Source: an uncultured Lachnospiraceae bacterium
GTDB lineage: Bacteria > Bacillota > Clostridia > Lachnospirales > Lachnospiraceae
Reading direction: 5' to 3'
DNA: 14,694 bases
Assembly (NCBI GenBank): GCA_946538445.1
Contig: CAMNGO010000033.1
Coordinates: 1-14,694 of the forward strand
Below, in pieces: positions 1-6,002 of the stretch (position 1 is the first letter of the stretch; the number at the start of each line of letters is the position of its first letter). The notes beneath the pieces are model-generated. The model searched no databases and had not been told where the DNA came from. It was given only the letters and a program-made list of their open reading frames with translations. The translations under genes were made by a program, and so were the position numbers.

Positions 1-1031
1 TTGGTCTGTCCTTCGAACTGAGGATCCGGAATCTTGATGCTGATGATCGCCACCAGGCCTTCCCGGATATCCTCCCCGGACAGGTTCTGCTCATTTTCTT
101 TCAGCAATTTATTATTTCTGGCATAGTCATTAAATGTCTTGGTAAGAGCGCTTCGAAAACCGGCCAGGTGAGTTCCGCCTTCAGGAGTGGTGATATTGTT
201 GACGAAACTGTAGACACCCTCGTTGTAGGAATCATTATGCTGGAGGGCTACCTCCACATAGACTTGTCCCTTCTGCCCCTCACAATAGATAATCTCAGGG
301 TAGAGAACGGTTTTCTGTTTATTCAGATACTGAACATATTCTTTGATGCCTCCCTCATAATGGAAGGTCAGGGTCTGGGGGTGCTCCTCCCTCAGGTCAT
401 AAAGAACGATCTTCAATCCCTTGGTCAGGAAAGCCATCTCCCGAAGCCTGTGCTTCAGGACAGAGAAATCAAATACGGTCTCTTCAAAGATGGTATCATC
501 CGGAAGAAAACGTACTTCGGTTCCTCTTCTCTCAGTGGTTCCTACCACTTTCAGGGGATACATGACTTTTCCCCTCTCATATCTCTGATTATAAATCTTT
601 CCGTTGTGGAAAATATTTACTTCAAGCCAGGTTGACAGAGCATTCACCACGGAAGCACCGACACCATGAAGGCCTCCGGATACTTTATATCCCCCGCCGC
701 CGAATTTACCGCCGGCATGGAGGATGGTAAATACCACTTCCACTGCAGGAATCCCTTTCTTACGGTTGATTCCCACCGGAATACCGCGGCCGTTATCCCG
801 CACTGTGATGGAATTATCCGCATTGATAAATACTTCCACGGTATCACAGAAACCGGCCAGTGCCTCATCCACGGAATTGTCTACGATCTCATACACCAAA
901 TGATGGAGTCCCTTGGAGGAAGTACTGCCGATATACATACCTGGTCTTTTTCTAACTGCTTCCAGGCCTTCCAGGATCTGAATCTGATCCGCGCCGTATT
1001 CCTGAGGTGCAGAACTGTTTACTTCACTCAT
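1..1031 (-). CDS. gyrB: DNA gyrase subunit B, 5' part only
   Basis: ATPase subunit of DNA gyrase, which with GyrA introduces negative supercoils into DNA using ATP. Reading the minus strand from the ATG at 1029-1031 gives 343 residues before the window edge, about half of a usual GyrB (roughly 640). The GHKL ATPase is visible: the Asn box EIVDNSVDEAL near residue 48, DNGRGIPVG near 79, and the ATP lid GGKFGGGGYKVSGGLHGVG at about 107-125. The transducer domain follows, ending at the conserved DPQFEGQT at the cut edge. A Shine-Dalgarno GGAGG (1042-1046) lies 10 bases before the ATG. A 160-bp gap containing a good promoter separates it from recF, so it can be expressed independently although it is co-directional with the dnaA-recF run. 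GyrB rather than ParE is favoured by the recF-gyrB position near dnaA. Confidence 0.97.
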   Translation of the reverse strand, partial: MSEVNSSAPQEYGADQIQILEGLEAVRKRPGMYIGSTSSKGLHHLVYEIVDNSVDEALAGFCDTVEVFINADNSITVRDNGRGIPVGINRKKGIPAVEVVFTILHAGGKFGGGGYKVSGGLHGVGASVVNALSTWLEVNIFHNGKIYNQRYERGKVMYPLKVVGTTERRGTEVRFLPDDTIFEETVFDFSVLKHRLREMAFLTKGLKIVLYDLREEHPQTLTFHYEGGIKEYVQYLNKQKTVLYPEIIYCEGQKGQVYVEVALQHNDSYNEGVYSFVNNITTPEGGTHLAGFRSALTKTFNDYARNNKLLKENEQNLSGEDIREGLVAIISIKIPDPQFEGQT

Positions 1032-1108
1032 AAAATCAATACCTCCATCGTCAGATTTCACTTGAAATCTTCGAAAAATCTCTTTTACGCAACATTTTCG
1101 TAACTTAT

Positions 1109-1138
1109 ATTATATCACAAAATGGAAAAGTTATCCAA
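1109..1138 (-). promoter_or_regulatory. Probable sigma-A promoter of gyrB
   Basis: The minus strand has a perfect -10 TATAAT (1114-1109) immediately preceded by TGA, giving an extended -10 (TGnTATAAT). A weak -35 TTGGAT (1138-1133) lies 18 bases upstream. It sits in the AT-rich recF-gyrB gap, about 80 bases upstream of the gyrB start. A strong extended -10 can compensate for the poor -35. Call made by eye. Confidence 0.55.
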
Positions 1139-1191
1139 CAATATTCAAAAGAAATTTTTTTAAAACATACTACAATAATTCTAAAATACTA

Positions 1192-2298
1192 CTATAACAA
1201 CTCGAAAAGGTCCCGGTTCTCCGTAAGTACTGTCCCACGGTCTACCCGCAGGATCCTGTCCAGGGTGATTCGCCCCTGCACAAACTCATCAAGACCCGTA
1301 CAGGAAATGATAGTCTGGATACCGCTGATGGAATCCAGCAGATAGTTCTGCCGGTTGTGGTCCAGTTCGGATAAGACATCATCAAGAAGCAGTACCGGTT
1401 TATCTCCGGTTATCTCTTCGATCAGACGGATCTCCGCGAGTTTTAATGACAGGGCTGCAGTCCTTTGCTGGCCCTGGGACCCGTATCTGCGGATGTCCGT
1501 CCCATTTACCAGAAAACCTATGTCATCCCTGTGGGGTCCCACGGATGTAGTCCCGGACTGAATGTCCCTCTCCCGCTGTTCAAATAATTTATCACCGAAC
1601 AGGTAAGTCTCAACACTGGGTTCATAATGAACCTCCATCTCCTCCTGGCCTCCGGTCAGGCTGCCATGGATCTCCCGCATCATCCTGTGAATCTTATCCA
1701 CAAACACATCCCTTTTGTCTATGATCGCTTCCCCGGTACGAACCAGCTGCTCGTCCCAGGCATCCAGGGTCTCCCGGAGTGTGGGAGCATAATAAATCTG
1801 CTTCAGGAGATTATTCCTCTCCTGGAGAAGCTTGTGGTAAGAAACCATCAGGGCATAGTAACCCCGGTCCAGCTGACTCAGTTCCATATCCAGAAATCTT
1901 CTTCTTTCCGCCGGACCGTTTTTAATGATGGACAGGTCTTCCGGCGAGAAAAAAACCACATGAAGCATGCCGAACAACTCACTGACCTTGCGGATGGGAA
2001 GCCCGTCGATGGCGATTCCTTTGGCTTTCTTTTTCTTGAGATGAAGATCAAGCCTGTGGCTTAATTCCTCTTTACGGAACATAAGCCGTATGTGTGCCTC
2101 GTCCTGATCAAAGCGGATCAGATCCCGGTCTCTGGTCCCCCGGTGAGACCTGGAAGTACCGCTCACATAGATGGCTTCCAGCAGATTCGTCTTTCCCTGG
2201 GCGTTATCCCCATAGAGGATATTGATTCCCGGTGAGAAATCCACTTTGACGGAATCATAATTACGATATTGATTTAATTCCACGGATTCTACATACAT
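1192..2298 (-). CDS. recF: DNA replication and repair protein RecF
   Basis: RecF is an ABC/SMC-like ATPase that works with RecO and RecR to load RecA at single-strand gaps. The 368-residue length is typical. Visible motifs are the Walker A loop GDNAQGKT (residues 30-37), the ABC signature GSQGQQR (273-279) and the Walker B PVLLLDDVLSELD (301-313); the arm between them carries the usual SPEDLSIIKNGPAERRRFLD stretch near 118-137. The start ATG (2296-2298) has an AGAGGAAG Shine-Dalgarno at 2302-2309. It lies 85 bases downstream of the S4-domain gene, and that gap contains a perfect 14-bp hairpin that might modulate read-through into recF. The stop TAG is followed by the AT-rich gap to gyrB. The order dnaA-dnaN-S4-recF-gyrB is the standard Firmicute arrangement. 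Confidence 0.98.
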   Translation of the reverse strand: MYVESVELNQYRNYDSVKVDFSPGINILYGDNAQGKTNLLEAIYVSGTSRSHRGTRDRDLIRFDQDEAHIRLMFRKEELSHRLDLHLKKKKAKGIAIDGLPIRKVSELFGMLHVVFFSPEDLSIIKNGPAERRRFLDMELSQLDRGYYALMVSYHKLLQERNNLLKQIYYAPTLRETLDAWDEQLVRTGEAIIDKRDVFVDKIHRMMREIHGSLTGGQEEMEVHYEPSVETYLFGDKLFEQRERDIQSGTTSVGPHRDDIGFLVNGTDIRRYGSQGQQRTAALSLKLAEIRLIEEITGDKPVLLLDDVLSELDHNRQNYLLDSISGIQTIISCTGLDEFVQGRITLDRILRVDRGTVLTENRDLFELL

Positions 2299-2331
2299 AG
2301 ACTTCCTCTGCTCCCCTGCTCATAATAATGC

Positions 2332-2364
2332 AAAAACATTCATAGAATATCTATGAATGTTTTT
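2332..2364 (-). terminator. 14-bp AT-rich hairpin between the S4 gene and recF, possible weak terminator or attenuator
   Basis: A perfect inverted repeat: AAAAACATTCATAG at 2332-2345 pairs with CTATGAATGTTTTT at 2351-2364 around a five-base loop. On the minus strand the stem ends in a run of five T, as in an intrinsic terminator, but the stem holds only three G:C pairs and no separate U-tract follows. It lies 33 bases upstream of the recF ATG and 19 bases after the S4-gene stop. Function is inferred; it could instead be an mRNA processing or stability element. Confidence 0.4.
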
Positions 2365-2383
2365 ATTTTCAGTTCACTTTTAT

Positions 2384-2593
2384 CTAGCGGACAGCCTTTA
2401 CCTGCTGTCCCTGAAATTCCACGACCATGCCTTCGTAGATCTTACGTCCCCGTCGGGTATCCACCTGGCCGTCCACCTTCACAAGGCCGTCCTGGATGAC
2501 CATTTTTGCATCCACTCCGGACCCTACCAGTCCTGCCGCCTTCAGAAGCTGGCCCAGTTTGATGTATTCGTCCTTCAATCGAAATTCTGTCAT
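2384..2593 (-). CDS. yaaA: S4-domain RNA-binding protein of the YaaA/RlbA type
   Basis: A small RNA-binding protein of 69 residues made almost entirely of one S4 fold: IKLGQLLKAAGLV, then DGLVKVDGQVDTRRGRKI, the loop-strand signature of S4 domains. Genes of this type sit between dnaN and recF across Firmicutes; the B. subtilis member (yaaA, also rlbA) has been linked to ribosome assembly, which I carry over only by homology and position. I chose the ATG at 2591-2593 because AGGAG lies seven bases upstream (2601-2605). A longer reading from 2626 adds 11 residues but has no ribosome binding site and does not resemble the family N terminus. It lies 45 bases after dnaN and is probably co-transcribed with it. 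Confidence 0.9.
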   Translation of the reverse strand: MTEFRLKDEYIKLGQLLKAAGLVGSGVDAKMVIQDGLVKVDGQVDTRRGRKIYEGMVVEFQGQQVKAVR

Positions 2594-2638
2594 ATCTTCT
2601 CTCCTGTCTGCCACACGATGTAACAATGCTATGCTCTG

Positions 2639-3751
2639 TTAATAGTCCGTATTATTCACATTGATGGGGAGAATCAGGTAGAGATAGGTCCTCTCCTCAT
2701 CCCGGAAGGTACAAGGAGCGATGGAATTGATCAGATAAATTGATACCTCTTCCTCATCGATGGCGCGAAGAGCATCCACCAGAAATCTGGGGTTAAAACC
2801 GATCACCAGATCTTTCCCTTCCTTGTGAAGCATAAGCTGCTCCTTCATGGAACCAATCTGTGAAGTGATCAGAATGTCCATTCTGTCGTTTGCTATCTTC
2901 AGGATAATCGGCTTTTTGTCCGATTCCCTTGTAAACAGGGAAGCACGGTCCAGGCAACGCAGGAAATCCATCTTATTTACCGTAATCTTGGTTTCGTAAT
3001 CTGTGGACAGCATCTGATCGATATTATAAAACTTACCGCGAAGCAGTCTGGAAACCACTCTGGTCTGCCCGAATTCAAAGAGGATATGTTTGTCCGTAAT
3101 GTACATCTGTACCGTCTCTTCCGCATCACCCGGAAGAATCTTGCTGACTTCCTGCAGAGTCTTTCCCGGTACGATCACTTCCACATCCGGGTAAGACTGT
3201 CCCAGCTGTATATTTCTCACGGAGATACGGTGACCATCCAGAGAAGTCAGAGAAAACCGGTCGTCTTTTACCTTCAGCAGTTCCCCGGTCATAAGTTTAT
3301 TGTTCTCATTATCAGAGATAGAGAAAATAGTCTGACTGATCATTTCTTTCAGATTGAACTGAGAGATCTCCACCATGTTTTCCTGGGAGATTTCCGGAAG
3401 AGCCGTAAAATCGTCCCCGATCTTACCCATGATGCTGCAATGAATCTGCTCACACTCAATATTTGTTTTACCGTTCTCTTCCGTCTCAAGTACGATATCG
3501 CTGTCGGGACTTTTCTTGACGATCTCTGAGAAAATCTTTGCCTCCAGGGCAATCTTTCCCGGTTCGATGATGTCTCCTCCCACGATAGTCTCGATACCCA
3601 GCTCTGTGTCATTGGCGGTAAAGCGGATCTGTCCGTTGTAAGCTTCGATAAGGATACACTGTAAGATATCCATGGTTGTTTTATAAGATACTGCTTTGGA
3701 TACGGTATTCACACCTGTTAACAATTCGTTCTTGGGGCAAATGATTTTCAT
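2639..3751 (-). CDS. dnaN: DNA polymerase III beta subunit (sliding clamp)
   Basis: DnaN dimerises into the ring that tethers DNA polymerase III and many repair factors to DNA. At 370 residues it has room for the three repeated clamp domains (roughly 1-125, 126-250, 251-370). Family features include MKIICPKNELLTGVNTVSKA at the N terminus, the SLDGHRIS stretch in the second domain, VIVPGKTLQEVSKIL, and the C-terminal LILPI strand. The tail ends NVNNTDY instead of the short PVRTY-like ending of Bacillus. The ATG at 3749-3751 has AAAGGAG (3764-3770) about 12 bases upstream, a slightly long spacing. It lies downstream of dnaA across a 317-bp gap that carries half of oriC, so it may be transcribed from dnaA and from a local promoter. 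Confidence 0.98.
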   Translation of the reverse strand: MKIICPKNELLTGVNTVSKAVSYKTTMDILQCILIEAYNGQIRFTANDTELGIETIVGGDIIEPGKIALEAKIFSEIVKKSPDSDIVLETEENGKTNIECEQIHCSIMGKIGDDFTALPEISQENMVEISQFNLKEMISQTIFSISDNENNKLMTGELLKVKDDRFSLTSLDGHRISVRNIQLGQSYPDVEVIVPGKTLQEVSKILPGDAEETVQMYITDKHILFEFGQTRVVSRLLRGKFYNIDQMLSTDYETKITVNKMDFLRCLDRASLFTRESDKKPIILKIANDRMDILITSQIGSMKEQLMLHKEGKDLVIGFNPRFLVDALRAIDEEEVSIYLINSIAPCTFRDEERTYLYLILPINVNNTDY

Positions 3752-3796
3752 GGTGGTGTATAACTCCTTTCGCGGCTTTTATATCAAAATAAAAAG

Positions 3797-3802
3797 ATTA
3801 TA
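3797..3802 (-). promoter_or_regulatory. Candidate -10 element for dnaN
   Basis: A perfect TATAAT on the minus strand, 46 bases upstream of the dnaN ATG and in front of its Shine-Dalgarno. There is no recognisable -35 at 16-18 bases and no TGn extension, and the site lies inside AT-rich DNA expected to be the unwinding zone, so the match could be compositional. Confidence 0.3.
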
Positions 3803-3843
3803 TACGTAGTAGTCGTAGTAGGCCCTGTGAATTCTGTGAAAAA
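3797..3843 (-). other. Putative basal unwinding module: DnaA boxes, GC spacer, DnaA-trios, AT-rich DNA
   Basis: Read on the minus strand, two abutting degenerate DnaA boxes come first: TTTTTCACA (3843-3835, 7 of 9 to consensus) and GAATTCACA (3834-3826, 6 of 9). A GC spacer GGGC (3825-3822) follows. The opposite strand over 3807-3821 then reads, 5' to 3', TAG TAG TCG TAG TAG, that is 3'-GAT GAT GCT GAT GAT-5'. Beyond it the DNA is nearly all A and T (about 3780-3804). This order matches the basal unwinding system described in B. subtilis, where DnaA spreads from boxes onto single-stranded DnaA-trios (3'-GAT-5') to open the duplex. The function here is inferred from the pattern; the boxes next to the trios are weak. 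Confidence 0.6.
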
Positions 3844-3900
3844 ATGGGCCGGAGCTTATAAATTAAGGATTTTCAGCTTTGGATAACCACTTGGATAAGG

Positions 3901-3928
3901 CTGTGGATTTAAAAAAAGATATCCACAG
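3901..3928. repeat. Inverted repeat pairing two DnaA-box-like sites
   Basis: CTGTGGAT at 3901-3908 and ATCCACAG at 3921-3928 are perfect inverted copies separated by 12 AT-rich bases, so two DnaA-box-like sites face each other. A second pair of arms, TTTCAGCT (3871-3878) and AGCTGAAA (3947-3954), is nearly concentric with it. It could form a cruciform or hairpin, or simply reflect opposed boxes. It lacks a T-run, so I do not call it a terminator for dnaA. Confidence 0.6.
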
Positions 3929-4037
3929 TCTCCGGAATGTGAAAATAGCTGAAATGACATTCCACACATCATCCACAGGGGGATGGGAGAAAAATGTGGA
4001 AAAATGAATTCGGAGAAATACACTTTTCCACATAAAC

Positions 4038-4046
4038 TTATCCACA
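4038..4046 (+). promoter_or_regulatory. Perfect DnaA box, dnaA-dnaN gap
   Basis: TTATCCACA, an exact match to the consensus high-affinity DnaA box, 23 bases downstream of the dnaA stop codon and the only exact match in this gap. Confidence 0.85.
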
Positions 4047-4068
4047 GATAGGTTAATAAATAATTATA

Positions 4069-5400
4069 TCAGGTCGGAGGATTTAACTTCTTTATAATAA
4101 TGTTAAGACTGGAACGTAATCCTTCATCCGACTCCATGGCATTACTGATCTTCTCGGCTCCATGCATGACGGTGGTATGGTCTCTGTTACCCATCTGCTG
4201 TCCGATTCTCTGCAGGGAGACATCGGTATATTTCCGGCACAGATACATACAGATCTGCCTCGGATTTGCGATTTCCTTATTCTTCTTCTTGGAAAGAATA
4301 TCCGCTACAGTGATATTAAAATGCTCGGAGACGATGTCCATGATCAGTTCCGGCGTGATCTCACGCTGGCTCTCAATGGTATCCTTGAGGGCATGTTCTG
4401 CCAGTTCCAGTGTGACAGGCTTATTTTCCAGTTTTCCGAAGGCACAGACCTTGGTGAGGGCGCCCTCCAGCTCACGGATGTTGGAATTGATATTGCTGGC
4501 AACAAACTGCATCACTTCCTCGGATACATCCAGATGCTCCAGCTCTGCCCTCTTCTTCAGAATAGCCATCTTAGTCTCATAATCCGGAGGCTGGATATCT
4601 GCTGTCATACCCCACTCAAAACGGGAACGAAGTCTCTCTTCCAGAGTAGAGATCTCACGAGGATGCTTATCCGATGAGATGACGATCTGCTTGTGGGCAT
4701 CATACAACTCATTGAAAGTATGGAAGAACTCCTCCTGAGTACTCTCTTTTCCGATCAGGAACTGAATATCATCGATGAGAAGAACATCGATATTGCGGTA
4801 CTTGTCGCGGAATTCCTGGTTTTTATTCTTATTTAAAGACTCGATCAATTCGTTTGTGAAAGTCTCGGATGTAACATAGAGAACTTTCAGGTCTCTCCTG
4901 GTGGCCATGATATGATGAGCGATGGAATGCATCAGATGAGTCTTTCCCAAACCGGCTCCCCCGTAAAGAAACAAGGGATTATAAGAAACACCCGGTGACT
5001 CTGCCACTGCCACGGAAACAGCATGGGCCATCTTGTTGGTAGGTCCTACCACGAAGGTATCAAAGGTGTAGGACCATTTGGGATTACCAAGACTGTTATG
5101 TGAAATGGAGTGATCCGGAACAGTAGTTCCCGGCTGTTCCTTGGTGTCGGTGAAATAGATATTGAATTTCTTTCCTGTCACCTGCTCTATGGCGATGGAA
5201 AGGTAGATATCATAAAACTTGTGTTTGATAAAATCGATACCACGTGCACCACCCACCACATAGAAAGTAAGACTGTCCCCATCGATGGAAGAAACTTCCA
5301 GGGGTTCGATAAATGTGGAGGCGGCAACCTGGGAGATCTCATGTTCACGGACAAGAATATTTATGATTTCAGGCCATTTTGACTTAATTAATTCTTTCAT
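4069..5400 (-). CDS. dnaA: Chromosomal replication initiator protein DnaA
   Basis: DnaA is the AAA+ ATPase that binds DnaA boxes, forms a filament and opens oriC. The 443-residue length fits the family (446 in B. subtilis). Domain I occupies about residues 1-80, a short linker runs to about 105, and the AAA+ core opens with YTFDTFVVGPTNKMAHA. Walker A is GGAGLGKT (147-154), Walker B LLIDDIQF (207-214), and the box VII arginine region RLRSRFEWG is at 256-264. Domain IV ends the protein, with the DNA-binding signature GNRDHTTVMH at 404-413. The ATG at 5398-5400 has GGAG (5408-5411) seven bases upstream. DnaA-box clusters flank the gene on both sides, and its promoter overlaps DnaA-box-like sites, consistent with autoregulation. 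Confidence 0.99.
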   Translation of the reverse strand: MKELIKSKWPEIINILVREHEISQVAASTFIEPLEVSSIDGDSLTFYVVGGARGIDFIKHKFYDIYLSIAIEQVTGKKFNIYFTDTKEQPGTTVPDHSISHNSLGNPKWSYTFDTFVVGPTNKMAHAVSVAVAESPGVSYNPLFLYGGAGLGKTHLMHSIAHHIMATRRDLKVLYVTSETFTNELIESLNKNKNQEFRDKYRNIDVLLIDDIQFLIGKESTQEEFFHTFNELYDAHKQIVISSDKHPREISTLEERLRSRFEWGMTADIQPPDYETKMAILKKRAELEHLDVSEEVMQFVASNINSNIRELEGALTKVCAFGKLENKPVTLELAEHALKDTIESQREITPELIMDIVSEHFNITVADILSKKKNKEIANPRQICMYLCRKYTDVSLQRIGQQMGNRDHTTVMHGAEKISNAMESDEGLRSSLNIIIKKLNPPT

Positions 5401-5447
5401 AACATTGCTCCATTTCTAATTTCGCATAGTATCTCAATTTAAATATT

Positions 5448-5476
5448 AGTGTATAACAGAACAAGATTTTTTTCAA
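5448..5476 (-). promoter_or_regulatory. Probable dnaA promoter, overlapped by a DnaA-box-like site
   Basis: On the minus strand, -35 TTGAAA (5476-5471), a 17-base spacer, and -10 TACACT (5453-5448). Transcription would start near 5441, leaving a leader of about 40 bases to the dnaA ATG. The -10 lies inside TTATACACT (5456-5448), one change from TTATNCACA, and another box (5485-5493) sits just upstream of the -35. DnaA repressing its own promoter is known in several bacteria; that it happens here is inferred. Confidence 0.5.
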
Positions 5477-5566
5477 TATTTGAATGTGGAGAAATAAGAA
5501 AAAGGAGAAGGAATCCTATGTGGATATAAAACAGGAATTCTAAAAAAACTACAGAAATCAACAGGC

Positions 5567-5575
5567 TGTGGATAA
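5567..5575 (-). promoter_or_regulatory. Perfect DnaA box, dnaA-rpmH gap
   Basis: The plus strand reads TGTGGATAA, so TTATCCACA lies on the minus strand. It faces a one-mismatch box at 5587-5595 eleven bases away. Confidence 0.85.
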
Positions 5576-5596
5576 ACATGTTGGAATTATCCACGT

Positions 5597-5635
5597 AAAA
5601 AAATCCTTTAAAAATGCAAAAAAAATTGAAAAAAA
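5597..5635. other. Phased A-tracts, probable intrinsic DNA bend
   Basis: Four A-runs on the plus strand at 5597-5603, 5610-5614, 5618-5625 and 5629-5635 have centres about 12, 9.5 and 10.5 bases apart, close to one helical turn. A-tracts in phase bend DNA. This stretch separates two groups of DnaA boxes, so a bend could bring them together. The bending role is inferred from spacing alone. Confidence 0.5.
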
Positions 5636-5662
5636 CAGGTATTAGACCTAATAACATGAAAG

Positions 5663-5694
5663 TTATACACAACTTATGCACAAGATGTGGATAA
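5663..5694. promoter_or_regulatory. Compact cluster of three DnaA boxes
   Basis: TTATACACA (5663-5671, plus) and TTATGCACA (5674-5682, plus) are separated by two bases, followed three bases later by an exact TTATCCACA on the minus strand (5686-5694). All three fit TTATNCACA. This is the tightest box arrangement in the window. Confidence 0.8.
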
Positions 5695-5763
5695 CTATTG
5701 AATAAAGTGTGTTTTTCTCTCAAAAATGTGTGAAAATGTGTATAAGCTGATAAAACAGCCATA

Positions 5764-5818
5764 TTTTTTAAAAAAGACGGCAATTTTACTTGACTTGACT
5801 ACTATTTTTACATATAAT
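5764..5818 (+). promoter_or_regulatory. Strong sigma-A promoter of rpmH with UP-like element
   Basis: -35 TTGACT (5790-5795), a 17-base spacer, and perfect -10 TATAAT (5813-5818). A second TTGACT overlaps the first at 5795-5800 but is too close to the -10 to serve it. The T6A6 tract at 5764-5775 lies where an alpha-subunit UP element would be, about 50-60 bases upstream of the predicted start near 5825. This is the best promoter in the window, as expected for a ribosomal protein gene. Confidence 0.85.
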
Positions 5819-5867
5819 GGGTGTGATGTTTTCAACAGAAAAGTTTGGAAAAGGAGGTGGCTTTCGG

Positions 5868-6002
5868 ATGAAAATGACATATCAGCCAAAGAAAAGACAG
5901 AGAGCGAAAGTTCATGGATTCAGAAAAAGAATGCATACAGCTAATGGCAGAAAAGTTCTCTCTAGAAGAAGAGCAAAAGGAAGAAATAAATTGACAGCTT
6001 AG
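5868..6002 (+). CDS. rpmH: 50S ribosomal protein L34
   Basis: Small, very basic protein of the large ribosomal subunit. The 44 residues align throughout with the family: TYQPKKRQRAKVHGFRKRM, then NGRKVLSRRRAKGR, ending KLTA. I chose the ATG at 5868 because AAGGAGGT (5851-5858) precedes it at good spacing and the family begins MK-TYQP. A longer reading from 5817 would start inside the -10 element and cannot be translated from this promoter. An intrinsic terminator begins at the last base of the stop codon. It is divergent from dnaA across oriC, the usual Firmicute arrangement. Confidence 0.98.
   Translation: MKMTYQPKKRQRAKVHGFRKRMHTANGRKVLSRRRAKGRNKLTA

Larger units (their letters stand above)
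3772..4068. other. oriC: oriC, left part: dnaA-dnaN intergenic DnaA-box cluster
   Basis: This 297-base stretch without a gene is dense in DnaA-box-like 9-mers. Plus strand: TTATCCACA 4038-4046 (perfect), TTTTCCACA 4024-4032, TCATCCACA 3969-3977 and ATATCCACA 3919-3927 (one mismatch each). Minus strand: TTTTCCACA 3995-4003 and TTATCCAAA 3878-3886 (one mismatch), TTATCCAAG 3890-3898 and AAATCCACA 3902-3910 (two mismatches). The trio and AT-rich element occupies the dnaN-proximal end. A cluster on both sides of dnaA with gene orientation diverging around it is what is known for bipartite origins such as that of B. subtilis. No open reading frame here looks real. Confidence 0.85.
5401..5789. other. 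oriC: oriC, right part: dnaA-rpmH intergenic DnaA-box cluster
   Basis: AT-rich DNA without a credible gene. Exact boxes on the minus strand: TTATCCACA at 5567-5575 and 5686-5694. Matches to TTATNCACA: TTATACACA 5663-5671 and TTATGCACA 5674-5682 (plus), TTATACACA 5737-5745 (minus). One-mismatch sites: TTATCCACG 5587-5595 (plus), ATATCCACA 5519-5527 and TTCTCCACA 5485-5493 (minus). The tightest group, 5663-5694, holds three boxes in 32 bases. A set of phased A-tracts lies between the 5587 and 5663 boxes. This corresponds in position to the part of the B. subtilis origin upstream of dnaA. Open frames across it are hydrophobic products of A/T runs and are not genes. Confidence 0.85.

Noticed and set aside
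168..1103. Plus-strand open frames of 155 and 145 codons over gyrB.
   Set aside because: They are antisense to a clear GyrB reading frame with full motif conservation; they have no ribosome binding site or recognisable domain.
3805..3822. Reading the CGTAGTAG tandem (3805-3813, 3814-3822) as a plain short repeat or regulator operator.
   Set aside because: Its position, strand and neighbours fit a DnaA-trio better, so it is reported that way.
3863..4045. A 60-codon minus-strand open frame in the dnaA-dnaN gap.
   Set aside because: It is built from DnaA-box repeats in origin DNA and has no ribosome binding site or family resemblance.
4100..4677. Two overlapping plus-strand frames of 160 and 171 codons inside dnaA.
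   Set aside because: They are antisense to the most conserved part of DnaA; their length follows from codon bias of the opposite strand.
5439..5783. A 114-codon minus-strand open frame across the dnaA-rpmH gap, rich in Phe, Leu and Ile.
   Set aside because: It spans the DnaA boxes, A-tracts and dnaA promoter, has no convincing ribosome binding site, and its hydrophobicity comes from A/T runs. Shorter frames at 5695-5889 (minus) and 5726-5944 (plus) are rejected for the same reason.
5817..5867. An extended start of rpmH at 5817.
   Set aside because: It overlaps the -10 element, upstream of the expected transcription start; the 44-residue form from 5868 is the exact family length.
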